Assembly (NCBI GenBank): GCA_036507005.1
Contig: DASXQT010000075.1
Coordinates: forward strand, 41,460-105,459
Reading direction: 5' to 3'
Length of the DNA: 64,000 nt
From: WS-2 sp036507005
GTDB taxonomy: Bacteria > Eisenbacteria > RBG-16-71-46
The translations under genes and the position numbers were made by a program. Shown here one piece after another: positions 55,182 through 63,105 of the stretch (the first letter of the stretch is position 1; each line of letters starts with the position of its first letter). Below the pieces are notes generated by a model. It saw nothing but the letters and a program-made list of their open reading frames with translations, ran no database searches and was not told where the DNA came from.

Positions 55182-56341
55182 CCCCGCCGCCCGCGTCCTC
55201 CGCCGGGCCCGGGCTGCTTCTGGACGTCTTCCCCGGCCTCTTCCCGGGCGGCGGAATCGGTCGCTATGTGCGGGACCTCGCTGACCTGCTGCTCACGCGG
55301 GCGGACGCGCCCCCGGCGCGCTTCGTCTATCCCCGCTTCGTCGATGGGATCCAGGTGCCCTACCCGGCGGAGCGCTTGAGGCCGCTTCCGCTCGGGTGGC
55401 GTCGCATGCGCGTGCTTCTGGTGGCGAGCGCGCTCTGTGGCCTGCGGCCCGATCGCCTCTACGGGTGCCCGGCCCTGGTGCACTCGCCCATGGGATATGG
55501 CCCCTTGTTCTCGAAGGCCAAGCTCCTGATCACCATTCACGACCTCAACGCGATCCACCACCCCGAATGGCATCCGCTCCGCACCCGGTTCCTCGTGCAG
55601 GCGACGATGCCCTCCGCGGCGCGGCACGCCGACCTCGTCGTGTGCGACTCCGAGTTCGTGCGCGGCCAGGTGATGGAGGCCTTCGGCGTGGACCCGGCAC
55701 GCATCACCACGGTCCCGCTCGCCGTCGGGCCAGCGTTCCGGCGACTGCCCCCGGGGGCGGCGCGGGACCACATGGCGCGGCGCTTCGGCATCGAAGGCGA
55801 GTTCTTCCTCCACGTGGGCACGCTCGAGCCCCGCAAGAATCACGTTGGTCTCGTTGCCGCATTCGAGCGCGTGCGGCGGGCCGGGTTCCCCGGGCCGCTG
55901 GTGCTGGTCGGCCACGACGGGTGGCTCATGAACCCGATCGCGGCGCGGATCGAGTCCTCACCGGACTCCGGCGCGATCGTTCGGATCCGCGACGCCGACG
56001 AGGATGATCTGGTCGCCCTCTACTCCGCCTGCACCGCGTTCGCGTTCCCTTCGCTCGATGAGGGCTTCGGCCTCCCGCCGCTCGAGGCGATGGCGTGCGG
56101 CGCCCCCTGCATCTCGAGCAACCGTTCCTCCCTTCCGGAGGTGGTGGGGGATGCGGCCGTGTCCCTCGATCCCGGCGACGTGGAGGCGTGGGCCGAGACC
56201 CTGCGCGGGCTGTGGCGGGACGCCGATCGCCGCGCCACCATGGCCGCCGCGTCGGTCGCGCGCGCCCAACGATTCACGCGCGACCGCTGGATCGCACGGA
56301 TGCTCGAGATCTACCGGGTGCTGCTCGCCGGGGCGTCCTGA
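55178..56341 (+). CDS. Glycosyltransferase family 4 (tandem copy 2)
   Basis: A 387-aa paralogue of the preceding gene, joined by a 4-bp ATGA overlap. V-F-P-G-L-F-P-G-G-G-I-G-R-Y-V-R, H-D-L-N-A-I-H-H-P-E-W-H, L-H-V-G-T-L-E-P-R-K-N-H-V and the E-x7-E motif D-E-G-F-G-L-P-P-L-E. Close similarity along the whole length implies a tandem duplication. Its 3' end overlaps the end of the convergent ligase gene by 31 bp. Confidence 0.9.
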   Translation: MTPPPASSAGPGLLLDVFPGLFPGGGIGRYVRDLADLLLTRADAPPARFVYPRFVDGIQVPYPAERLRPLPLGWRRMRVLLVASALCGLRPDRLYGCPALVHSPMGYGPLFSKAKLLITIHDLNAIHHPEWHPLRTRFLVQATMPSAARHADLVVCDSEFVRGQVMEAFGVDPARITTVPLAVGPAFRRLPPGAARDHMARRFGIEGEFFLHVGTLEPRKNHVGLVAAFERVRRAGFPGPLVLVGHDGWLMNPIAARIESSPDSGAIVRIRDADEDDLVALYSACTAFAFPSLDEGFGLPPLEAMACGAPCISSNRSSLPEVVGDAAVSLDPGDVEAWAETLRGLWRDADRRATMAAASVARAQRFTRDRWIARMLEIYRVLLAGAS

Positions 56342-57699
56342 GCCGGAGCCCGGGACCGCGCGCCTCGGGACATCGAGTAGTAGCCGAGGTATCCGCCCAT
56401 GATCCAGAAGAACACGAACTGGTACTGCTCACCCTGGAAGGTTGGCTCGACCAGGGTGTGCAGTTGACCGAGACAGAAGCTCACCATCAGGGCCCGTCCA
56501 ACGCCCTGCCAATCCGGGTCGGACGCCAGCGCTGAGAGCCGGCGCCAGAGAAGGACGAGCACGCTGAGCCAGCCCGCCACCCCGAGCAGGCCGAGCTCGG
56601 AGGAAAGGGCGAGCCAGTAGTTGTGCGGATCCCGGTCGAAGAGGCGGTCCGGATACGTCCAGCCCTGATTCAGGCCCATTCCCCAGGGAAAGTGATCGAC
56701 GGTGCGCTGCCATGCCACCCGGAAGTACCAGATCCTCACTGCGATGCTGGCCAGCTCACGGGAACTGGTGAAGCGCGACAGGAAGCTCTGACCCAGGGGG
56801 CTGATCACGAATCCGAACAGCGCGGCCGTGATCAGGAGCGCCCCGATCAGCTTGCGCGAGCGGTTGGCGAACGCCTGCACCGCGGTTCCGAAAACAAAGA
56901 GGAGAGCCGCGGCGCGTGAAGCGATGAGTCCCTGCATGAGCGCGATGAGCACGAGCGCGAGCCACGACGGCAGCCGCAGCCAACGCTGGCGCGAGTGCAT
57001 CGCGGCTTCGAGCAGCAGGGGAGAAAGCAGCAGCAGCAGAGTGGCGATGTAGTTGGCCGTGCCCCAACCGAGATCCGTTGCAGCGGCCCGGTGAAAGGCG
57101 GTCTGCTCCACGTTCCAGCCGGTCGACAGCCACTTGCCGAGGGCCGCCAGCGACAAGGCCAGGGCCCCGAGGAGCAGGCCCACCTCGAACGTCGATCTCG
57201 GAACCACGCGCGCCAGGCGGTTCGCGACCCAGAAGGCGGCGAAGCCCTCCAGCAGCCGGCGGACTCCATGCACGTACCACGCGAAGTCGAAGCACCAGAA
57301 CCCGGTGAACACCGCCCAGGCGATGAACCCCAGGTTGGCCGCCTCGATCCACTCCAGGCGGACCATCCACGCTGCACGCCGACGGATTCCCTGAAGACCG
57401 AGGATCAGCGCGAGCGCCGCGAAGGAGAACTCGAAGGGGAAGAAGATCGAGACCACCGTCCCGAGCGGGAGCAGGGCCGGGGTCACGACCACCAACACCT
57501 CCGGCGCGGCGTACAGCAGGGCAGCCAGCACCGCGGTCGCGAGCACGGCGCTGATCGCCAGGCCCGGGATCGAGAGGACCCCGACGCCGAAGATGGCGTA
57601 GACCAGCGAGACCACGGCGATCACGACCGCCGCGTCGGGCACATGGCGCTCGAGGACCGCGGGGACGCGCGCTAGCGCGATGGGCGCCCGGCTGCTCAC
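56311..57699 (-). CDS. O-antigen ligase/polymerase (WaaL/Wzy) family protein
   Basis: A 462-aa membrane protein with 11-12 helices. The long loop has R-D-P-H-N-Y-W-L-A-L-S-S-E-L-G-L-L-G, the usual signature of Wzy_C/O-antigen ligase proteins, with R-I-W-Y-F-R-V-A-W before it. It polymerises repeat units or joins them to a lipid or protein. GTG 57699 is the start; the promoter TTGCGA-N17-TAACCT is just upstream. It is transcribed against the rest of the locus. Confidence 0.88.
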   Translation of the reverse strand: MSSRAPIALARVPAVLERHVPDAAVVIAVVSLVYAIFGVGVLSIPGLAISAVLATAVLAALLYAAPEVLVVVTPALLPLGTVVSIFFPFEFSFAALALILGLQGIRRRAAWMVRLEWIEAANLGFIAWAVFTGFWCFDFAWYVHGVRRLLEGFAAFWVANRLARVVPRSTFEVGLLLGALALSLAALGKWLSTGWNVEQTAFHRAAATDLGWGTANYIATLLLLLSPLLLEAAMHSRQRWLRLPSWLALVLIALMQGLIASRAAALLFVFGTAVQAFANRSRKLIGALLITAALFGFVISPLGQSFLSRFTSSRELASIAVRIWYFRVAWQRTVDHFPWGMGLNQGWTYPDRLFDRDPHNYWLALSSELGLLGVAGWLSVLVLLWRRLSALASDPDWQGVGRALMVSFCLGQLHTLVEPTFQGEQYQFVFFWIMGGYLGYYSMSRGARSRAPAQDAPASSTR

Positions 57700-57743
57700 T
57701 GCGTGGGCCGGGAGACGGGCAGCGGGAGGCGAATCACGCGGAA

Positions 57744-57772
57744 AGGTTAGCGCGCGTTCCCCGGGCTCGCAA
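57744..57772 (-). promoter_or_regulatory. Promoter of the O-antigen ligase gene
   Basis: On the minus strand TTGCGA (57772-57767), 17-bp spacer, TAACCT (57749-57744), about 40 nt before GTG 57699. Confidence 0.45.
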
Positions 57773-57794
57773 TCCCACCGGGCGCTTGGTGCGT

Positions 57795-57824
57795 TTGGAC
57801 AGCCGTCCTCCCGGTGCCTATCAT
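57795..57824 (+). promoter_or_regulatory. Promoter of the methyltransferase gene
   Basis: TTGGAC (57795-57800), 18-bp spacer, TATCAT (57819-57824). It sits back to back with the ligase promoter, so the two are divergent within 80 bp. It rules out the upstream in-frame GTG at 57786 as a start. Confidence 0.45.
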
Positions 57825-57893
57825 GCCCGCACGCATGTCGCTGCCTCGTGTCACCGCCTGCGAGAGGCCCTCAACCCCGATTTCGGAGGAAAA

Positions 57894-58709
57894 TTGAAGC
57901 CTCAGACCGTCTCCGAGGCGCAGGAGCGGGAGCGTCAATTCTGGCGAACGACGCGGGACGAGGGGCCCCAGTCCAACACGGTCGACCTCCTGGCCCACAA
58001 GCTGAGCGAAGCACGCTCATTCCTCGAATGCATGAGGCTGTTTCGCGACGTCTTCGAGCGCGCCCGGGACATCCTGGAGCTCGGCGGCGGGGAGGGCTGG
58101 GCCGCGTGCATCCTCAAGCGCGAGCTCCCAGGGTCTCGCAGGATCGTCAGCTCCGACATCAGCGCTGAGGCGGTCGCGGCACTGCCCCGATGGGAGCGAA
58201 TCTTCGAGGTGTCTCTCGACCGGGCCTTCCCATGCCTGAGTTACGAGATCCCCCTCGACAACGAGACCCTGGATCTTGTCTTCACCTTTCAGGCGGCGCA
58301 CCACTTTCTGGCACACCGCAGGACCTTCGCCGAGATCTGGAGAGTGCTCCGCCCCGGGGGCACGTGCCTCTATCTCCACGAGCCCACGTGCCGCGCATTC
58401 TTCTATCCCCTCTACCGCGCCCGTGCGACCCGGGTCCGCGACTCGGCCCCCGAGGACGTCCTGGACTTCCCCAAGCTCATCCGCGTCGCCCGCCGACAGG
58501 GCTTCGAGGCCACCTATCGCTTCGACCTTTCCCTCACGAATCGCTCCCCGGTAGCGACTCTCTACTACATGGCTCAGCGAGCCGTGCCTTTGATCCGCCA
58601 CGTCCTGCCTGGCACGAAGCACCTGCTCTTCCGGAAGCACGCGTCGGATCGCTCGGCGACGGTCGCGAAGCGGTGGTTCCCCGCCGCCGGAGGCGGCCCT
58701 CCGGCGTGA
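57894..58709 (+). CDS. SAM-dependent methyltransferase (class I)
   Basis: A 271-aa Rossmann-like methyltransferase. Motif I D-I-L-E-L-G-G-G-E-G-W-A, an acidic motif II near S-S-D-I-S-A-E, then the central L-D-L-V-F-T-F-Q-A-A-H-H-F and W-R-V-L-R-P-G-G-T-C-L. The TTG start at 57894 is chosen because GGAGGA lies 3 bp upstream and the promoter is at 57795-57824. Probably methylates a sugar or lipid intermediate of the polysaccharide. Confidence 0.88.
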   Translation: MKPQTVSEAQERERQFWRTTRDEGPQSNTVDLLAHKLSEARSFLECMRLFRDVFERARDILELGGGEGWAACILKRELPGSRRIVSSDISAEAVAALPRWERIFEVSLDRAFPCLSYEIPLDNETLDLVFTFQAAHHFLAHRRTFAEIWRVLRPGGTCLYLHEPTCRAFFYPLYRARATRVRDSAPEDVLDFPKLIRVARRQGFEATYRFDLSLTNRSPVATLYYMAQRAVPLIRHVLPGTKHLLFRKHASDRSATVAKRWFPAAGGGPPA

Positions 58710-58719
58710 TCGCACCCGC

Positions 58720-59820
58720 GTGACGATCGCTTACGACCTGCGCTATGCCTGCGACCACTTCGTCGGCATCGCCACCTACGCCCACGCCGTGCTCGACGCC
58801 CTGCTCACGCTGCCGGGAGACGAGCGCTACGTCGTGCTCTGGGATCCGCGCCAGCGCCAGTCGCGCTTCGAGCTGTCGGGTCTGCGCTCCCACCCGCGCG
58901 TGGCCTGGGTCGAGAAGCCTTTCGCGCCGCTCGGGCTGCTCGCCATGGCGCGGGTCGGCGCCTGGCTCCGCGCGCTCGGGCCCGCGGCCTACTTCAGCCC
59001 GTTTCACCTGCTCCCGTTCCGGCCGGCGTGCCCCTGCATCGTCACCATTCACGACGTGCGTCCCCTACGGTACATCTCCGAGCTGTCTCCATGGCGGCTT
59101 GCGCCGTACCGCTGGGGCCTGGTCCGCGCGACGCGCGCGCGGGTCATCGTGACCGTGAGCGAGTTCAGCCGGCAGGAGGTGCTGGCGATGCTCCCCGCGG
59201 TTCCCGATCGGGTGCGCACCGTGCACCCCGGCGTGCACCAGGGGCTGCGGCGGGCCGAGCCCCGCAGGCCCGACGGAATGCCCTCCCGTGAGTTCGGTCT
59301 GGTGGTCGGGGACAATCGCCCGCACAAGAACCTCTCGGTTCTGGCGCGGGCGTGGTCCCGGCTCGGAGATCCGCCGCCGCTCGAGTTGGTCGCCGTGGGT
59401 CCCACCCACGGCCGCTATCCAGGGCTAACAGAGCTCGCTCGCCGCTCGGGGGCCCGCGCAGTTCACCTGGGACGGCGGACCGATGCGGAGCTGGCCTGGC
59501 TCTACGCCAACGCCACAATCATGCTGTTCCCAAGCCTCTACGAGGGATTCGGCTCACCCCTGGTCGAAGCCCTCCAGCAGGGGGTCCCCGCGGTCGTCTC
59601 GGACATCCCCGCGTTCCGGGAGATCGCGGACGGCGCGGCGCGATTCGTGCCGCCCCATTCGCCGGAAGCATGGGCTGCCGAGGTGCGGCGCCTGCTCGCG
59701 GACGGGGACGAGCGCGTGCGTCTCGCGGCCGCGGGTCGCCGGCGCGCCGCCGAGCTGAGCTATCGGCGCACCGCGGAGGGCATCCTGGCAATCCTGCGGC
59801 GGGAGGTCGCCGCCCGGTGA
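58720..59820 (+). CDS. Glycosyltransferase family 4
   Basis: A 366-aa GT-B enzyme. Start: I-A-Y-D-L-R-Y-A-C-D-H-F-V-G-I-A-T-Y. I-H-D-V-R-P-L-R-Y in the acceptor domain, V-V-G-D-N-R-P-H-K-N-L in the donor domain and E-x7-E in Y-E-G-F-G-S-P-L-V-E are typical of mannosyl-/rhamnosyl-transferases. GTG 58720 lies 10 bp after the methyltransferase stop; the end overlaps the next gene (GTGA). Confidence 0.9.
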   Translation: MTIAYDLRYACDHFVGIATYAHAVLDALLTLPGDERYVVLWDPRQRQSRFELSGLRSHPRVAWVEKPFAPLGLLAMARVGAWLRALGPAAYFSPFHLLPFRPACPCIVTIHDVRPLRYISELSPWRLAPYRWGLVRATRARVIVTVSEFSRQEVLAMLPAVPDRVRTVHPGVHQGLRRAEPRRPDGMPSREFGLVVGDNRPHKNLSVLARAWSRLGDPPPLELVAVGPTHGRYPGLTELARRSGARAVHLGRRTDAELAWLYANATIMLFPSLYEGFGSPLVEALQQGVPAVVSDIPAFREIADGAARFVPPHSPEAWAAEVRRLLADGDERVRLAAAGRRRAAELSYRRTAEGILAILRREVAAR

Positions 59821-60515
59821 GCCTCCGGAGCGTCGCTCGGAGCGTGCTCCAGCGCATGGGTCTGCTCGACGCCGCGCGCGGCTGGGCCGGTCGGCTCGCG
59901 GGAGCGGGCCGCATGCAATACCCCACGTTCGACTTGGCCATCCAGCGCGCCGCGATCGAGAGCGGCGACTACGCGCGCTACGCGAGCTTGGCGCTCGCGA
60001 TCCGCCGGGTCGAAGCGGATCGGCTCACCGGGGCCATCGCGGAGGTCGGCGTCTACCGTGGGCACACCAGCCGGTTCATCCGGCGCTGCGCCCCGGGTCG
60101 GACGCTCTACCTGTTCGACACGTTCGAGGGCTTCCCGATCCAGGACCGGGAAGCCGCGAACCGGGGCGACACGCGCTTCCGCGACACCAGCGAAGCCGCC
60201 CTGCAGAGGGCGCTGGTGGATCTGAAGAACGTGGTGATCCGCAAGGGTCGGTTCCCCGAGACCGTGGCCGGGCTCGACAACGAGCGGTTTGCCCTGGTAC
60301 TGCTCGATCTCGACGTGTTCGCACCGACGCTCGCGGGACTCGAGTTCTTCTATCCACGTCTCACGCGCGGCGGCTACCTCTTCGTCCACGACTACAACAG
60401 CCCGGAATCGAACTCGGCTTGCCGGCGTGCGGTGACGCAGTTCATGGCCGGCAAGCCGGAACAGATCGTCGAGTTGCCGGACACCTGGGGCTCCGTCGTG
60501 TTCCGCAAGGCGTAG
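59817..60515 (+). CDS. TylF/MycF-type sugar O-methyltransferase
   Basis: A 232-aa methyltransferase. E-V-G-V-Y-R-G-H-T-S-R-F is the SAM motif, Y-L-F-D-T-F-E-G-F-P is the diagnostic TylF segment, L-L-D-L-D-V-F carries a metal-binding aspartate, and F-V-H-D-Y follows. TylF-family enzymes methylate sugar hydroxyls on macrolides or glycans. It probably caps or decorates the polysaccharide. Coupled to the upstream GT. Confidence 0.9.
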   Translation: MSLRSVARSVLQRMGLLDAARGWAGRLAGAGRMQYPTFDLAIQRAAIESGDYARYASLALAIRRVEADRLTGAIAEVGVYRGHTSRFIRRCAPGRTLYLFDTFEGFPIQDREAANRGDTRFRDTSEAALQRALVDLKNVVIRKGRFPETVAGLDNERFALVLLDLDVFAPTLAGLEFFYPRLTRGGYLFVHDYNSPESNSACRRAVTQFMAGKPEQIVELPDTWGSVVFRKA

Positions 60516-60550
60516 CCGCGGCCGGCCTTTCCGGCAGCGTCTGCCTCAGC

Positions 60551-60556
60551 TAAGGT
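60551..60556 (+). promoter_or_regulatory. -10 box 7 nt before the wbaP-like gene (possible leaderless mRNA)
   Basis: TAAGGT with TTTCCG 17 bp upstream (60528-60533), seven bases before ATG 60564, and no Shine-Dalgarno sequence between. Confidence 0.35.
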
Positions 60557-60563
60557 ACCCCTC

Positions 60564-61964
60564 ATGCTCGCCCGCCAGCGTCAGCTGCTCGCGACCGGGG
60601 TCTTCTTCTTCGACGGCGCGCTGATCTTCGGCGCCTGGCTCGCGGCCTACGAGCTGCGTTTCCACTGGCTCGACTGGCCCGCGCCGCTCGGGGTCCCGCC
60701 GCTCACGCTCTACCTCTGGTTCGGCGCGGTCATCACGCTCGGGGCGCTCCTCATCCTGCGCACGCTGCATCTCTACCGCTCGGCCCGCACCGCGCGCCTC
60801 GGGCGCGAGCTCTACGCCGTGACCCTGGGCATGATCGCGACCGCGGCGCTGGCGGCGCTCGCCTCGTTCTTCGCCCGCGGCGAGCTGGCGCGCTCGGTGC
60901 TGCTGATCTTCTCGGTGCTCGCCTGGCTTGCGCTGTGCGCGAGCCGCGTCGGCATCCGCATCCTGCTGCGCGAGATGCGCCGCCGCGGCCGCAACCTGCG
61001 CCACGTGCTGGTGGTGGGAACCGGCGATCTGGCCGCGACGCTGCTGCGGAAGATCGCGGCGCACCGCGACTTCGGCCTCGCGGTCGAGGGCGTGGTGGCG
61101 GCCGAGCCCGGCGACTTAGGGCGCAGCGTCGAGGGAGCGCCGGTGGTGGGCACGGTCTACGACCTGCACGCGCTCGTGGAGCAGAAGGGCGCCGAGCTGG
61201 TCTACCTGGCGCTCGCGCGCTCGGAGTACCGGGCCGAGGAGGAGGCGCTCAAGCAGCTCAACGACTCGACCGCCGCGGTGCGCCTGGTGCCCGATCTCGC
61301 CCGCGCGTTCCGGCTCAACGCCAGCGTCGAGGACTTCGACGGCATGCCGGTCGTGCTGGTGACGGAGAGCCCGGACCTGGGGTGGAACGGCGTGATGAAG
61401 CGCAGCTTCGACCTGGTGCTCTCGGGCGTAGGGCTGGCCCTGCTCTCGCCGCTGCTGGCCGCGATCGCGCTCTGGGTGAGGCTCGACTCGCCCGGCCCGG
61501 TGCTCTACTCCCAGGAGCGCGTGGGCCTGAGCGGCCGGCGCTTCCGCATGCTCAAGTTCCGCACCATGCGCGCCGACGCCGAGACCGACGATTCGCCGGG
61601 CTGGACGCGCCCCAACGACCCGCGCCGCACGGGCGCGGGGGCGGTCCTGCGCCGGCTCTCGCTCGACGAGCTGCCGCAGCTCTGGAACGTGTTCCTCGGG
61701 CAGATGAGCCTGGTGGGGCCGCGGCCCGAGCGCCCGGTCTACGTCGAGCAGTTCCGCGCCTCGATCCCGCGCTACATGCTGCGCCATCACGTGAAGGCCG
61801 GGATCACCGGCTGGGCGCAGGTGAACGGGCTCCGGGGCGACACGCCGCTCGAGCGCCGGATCGAGTACGACCTCTACTACATCCGGAACTGGTCGATGCT
61901 CTTCGACGTGCGCATCCTCCTGCTCACGCTCGTGCGCGTGTTCCGGGACGCGAGCGCGCACTGA
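60564..61964 (+). CDS. Undecaprenyl-phosphate sugar phosphotransferase (WbaP-like initiating enzyme)
   Basis: A 466-aa polyisoprenyl-phosphate hexose-1-phosphate transferase. Four N-terminal helices within about 10-130, a Rossmann-like CoA-binding middle (V-V-G-T-G-D-L-A-A-T-L-L), and the catalytic sugar-transferase domain from about 275: K-R-S-F-D-L-V-L-S, K-F-R-T-M-R-A-D-A, S-L-D-E-L-P-Q-L-W-N-V and G-Q-M-S-L-V-G-P-R-P-E. It loads the first sugar phosphate on undecaprenyl phosphate and commits the repeat unit. Confidence 0.94.
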   Translation: MLARQRQLLATGVFFFDGALIFGAWLAAYELRFHWLDWPAPLGVPPLTLYLWFGAVITLGALLILRTLHLYRSARTARLGRELYAVTLGMIATAALAALASFFARGELARSVLLIFSVLAWLALCASRVGIRILLREMRRRGRNLRHVLVVGTGDLAATLLRKIAAHRDFGLAVEGVVAAEPGDLGRSVEGAPVVGTVYDLHALVEQKGAELVYLALARSEYRAEEEALKQLNDSTAAVRLVPDLARAFRLNASVEDFDGMPVVLVTESPDLGWNGVMKRSFDLVLSGVGLALLSPLLAAIALWVRLDSPGPVLYSQERVGLSGRRFRMLKFRTMRADAETDDSPGWTRPNDPRRTGAGAVLRRLSLDELPQLWNVFLGQMSLVGPRPERPVYVEQFRASIPRYMLRHHVKAGITGWAQVNGLRGDTPLERRIEYDLYYIRNWSMLFDVRILLLTLVRVFRDASAH

Positions 61965-61995
61965 CGCGCGAGCCCTCCGCTCCGCAGGCGCTGGC

Positions 61996-63105
61996 GTGAA
62001 CGTCGCGATGGTCGCGGGATCGTACCCGCCGATGCGCTGCGGCATCGGGGACTACACTCGCGAGCTGTGCGGCGCCCTGGCGCGGGCGGGCGTCGAGCCC
62101 ACGGTGGAGCCGCCCCCCGGACCCGCGGCGCCTTTCGGGTGGACGTTCCGCGACGTGCGGAGGCTCGTGGCCGGGATCGCCGCCCTGCGGCCGGACGTGG
62201 TCCACGTTCAGTACCCGGGGCGCGGCTACCGGAACCGCATCGCTCCGACCTTCTTCGGCGCCCTCTGGCGGAGCGGAGGAAGCGGCGCGCCGCTGGTGGT
62301 CACGCTCCACGAGTTCCGCATCGCGCACCCGCTGCGCAAGCTCGCCGCCTTGAACCTCGCGCGCGGCGCGAGCGCGCTCATCGTGCCCGCGTCGACCGAG
62401 CGCGCGAGCCTGCTGCGCACCGGGCTCTTGTCCGGCACGCCCGTCACGGTCGTTCCGATCGGATCGAACATCCCGCTCCACCCCCTCACCGCCGAGCGGC
62501 GGCGCAGCCTCCGCGCTTCCTGGGGAGCGGGCGACGGCGACGTGGTGCTCTGCTACTTCGGCTTTGTCCAGCGCAACAAGGACGTGCCGCGCCTGCGGGC
62601 CGCGTTCGCCCGGGCGCGCGAGCAGGACCTTGGCCTCCGGCTCGTCCTGATCGGGGAGAGCGCGGGGACGCCTCCGGCGGGCGTGACCGCGGCCGGCTAC
62701 CTGCCCGCCGAGCAGGTCTCGGAGTGCCTGTCCGCGTCGGACCTCTGCGTGCTTCCCTACGTGGACGGCGTCTCCGCGCGGCGCGGCACGTTCTGGGCCG
62801 CGCTCGAGCACGGCCTGCCGGTCGTCACCACCGCCGCGGGCGCGGAGCCCGCCGCGATGGGGCTCGAGCACGGCAGGAACGTGTGGCTGGTCTCCGCCCG
62901 CGGATCCGCCGAAGAGCTGGCGGGCGCGATCGTGACGCTCGCCCGCTCGCCCGAGCTGCGCGCGAAGCTGGGCGTGGGAGGGCGCGCGCTCGGGGCCGCG
63001 AACGGGTGGGACGAGGTCGCGCGGCGGACCGTGGAGGTCTACGACAGCGTGATCGGCCGGGCTTCGGAAAGCCGGCCGCTCAGCGCCGCCCGCGGGCCCC
63101 GCTGA
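61996..63105 (+). CDS. Glycosyltransferase family 4-like
   Basis: A 369-aa GT-B protein. Start: M-V-A-G-S-Y-P-P-M-R-C-G-I-G-D-Y-T. H-V-Q-Y-P-G-R-G-Y and T-L-H-E-F-R in the N-domain. The donor domain has Y-F-G-F-V-Q-R-N-K-D and, in place of E-x7-E, the sequence D-G-V-S-A-R-R-G-T-F-W-A-A-L-E-H-G, so the first glutamate is missing. A subgroup of GT4 proteins shows this, so activity is likely but unproven. GTG 61996. It overlaps the end of the fucose synthase gene by 26 bp, convergently. Confidence 0.82.
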   Translation: MNVAMVAGSYPPMRCGIGDYTRELCGALARAGVEPTVEPPPGPAAPFGWTFRDVRRLVAGIAALRPDVVHVQYPGRGYRNRIAPTFFGALWRSGGSGAPLVVTLHEFRIAHPLRKLAALNLARGASALIVPASTERASLLRTGLLSGTPVTVVPIGSNIPLHPLTAERRRSLRASWGAGDGDVVLCYFGFVQRNKDVPRLRAAFARAREQDLGLRLVLIGESAGTPPAGVTAAGYLPAEQVSECLSASDLCVLPYVDGVSARRGTFWAALEHGLPVVTTAAGAEPAAMGLEHGRNVWLVSARGSAEELAGAIVTLARSPELRAKLGVGGRALGAANGWDEVARRTVEVYDSVIGRASESRPLSAARGPR

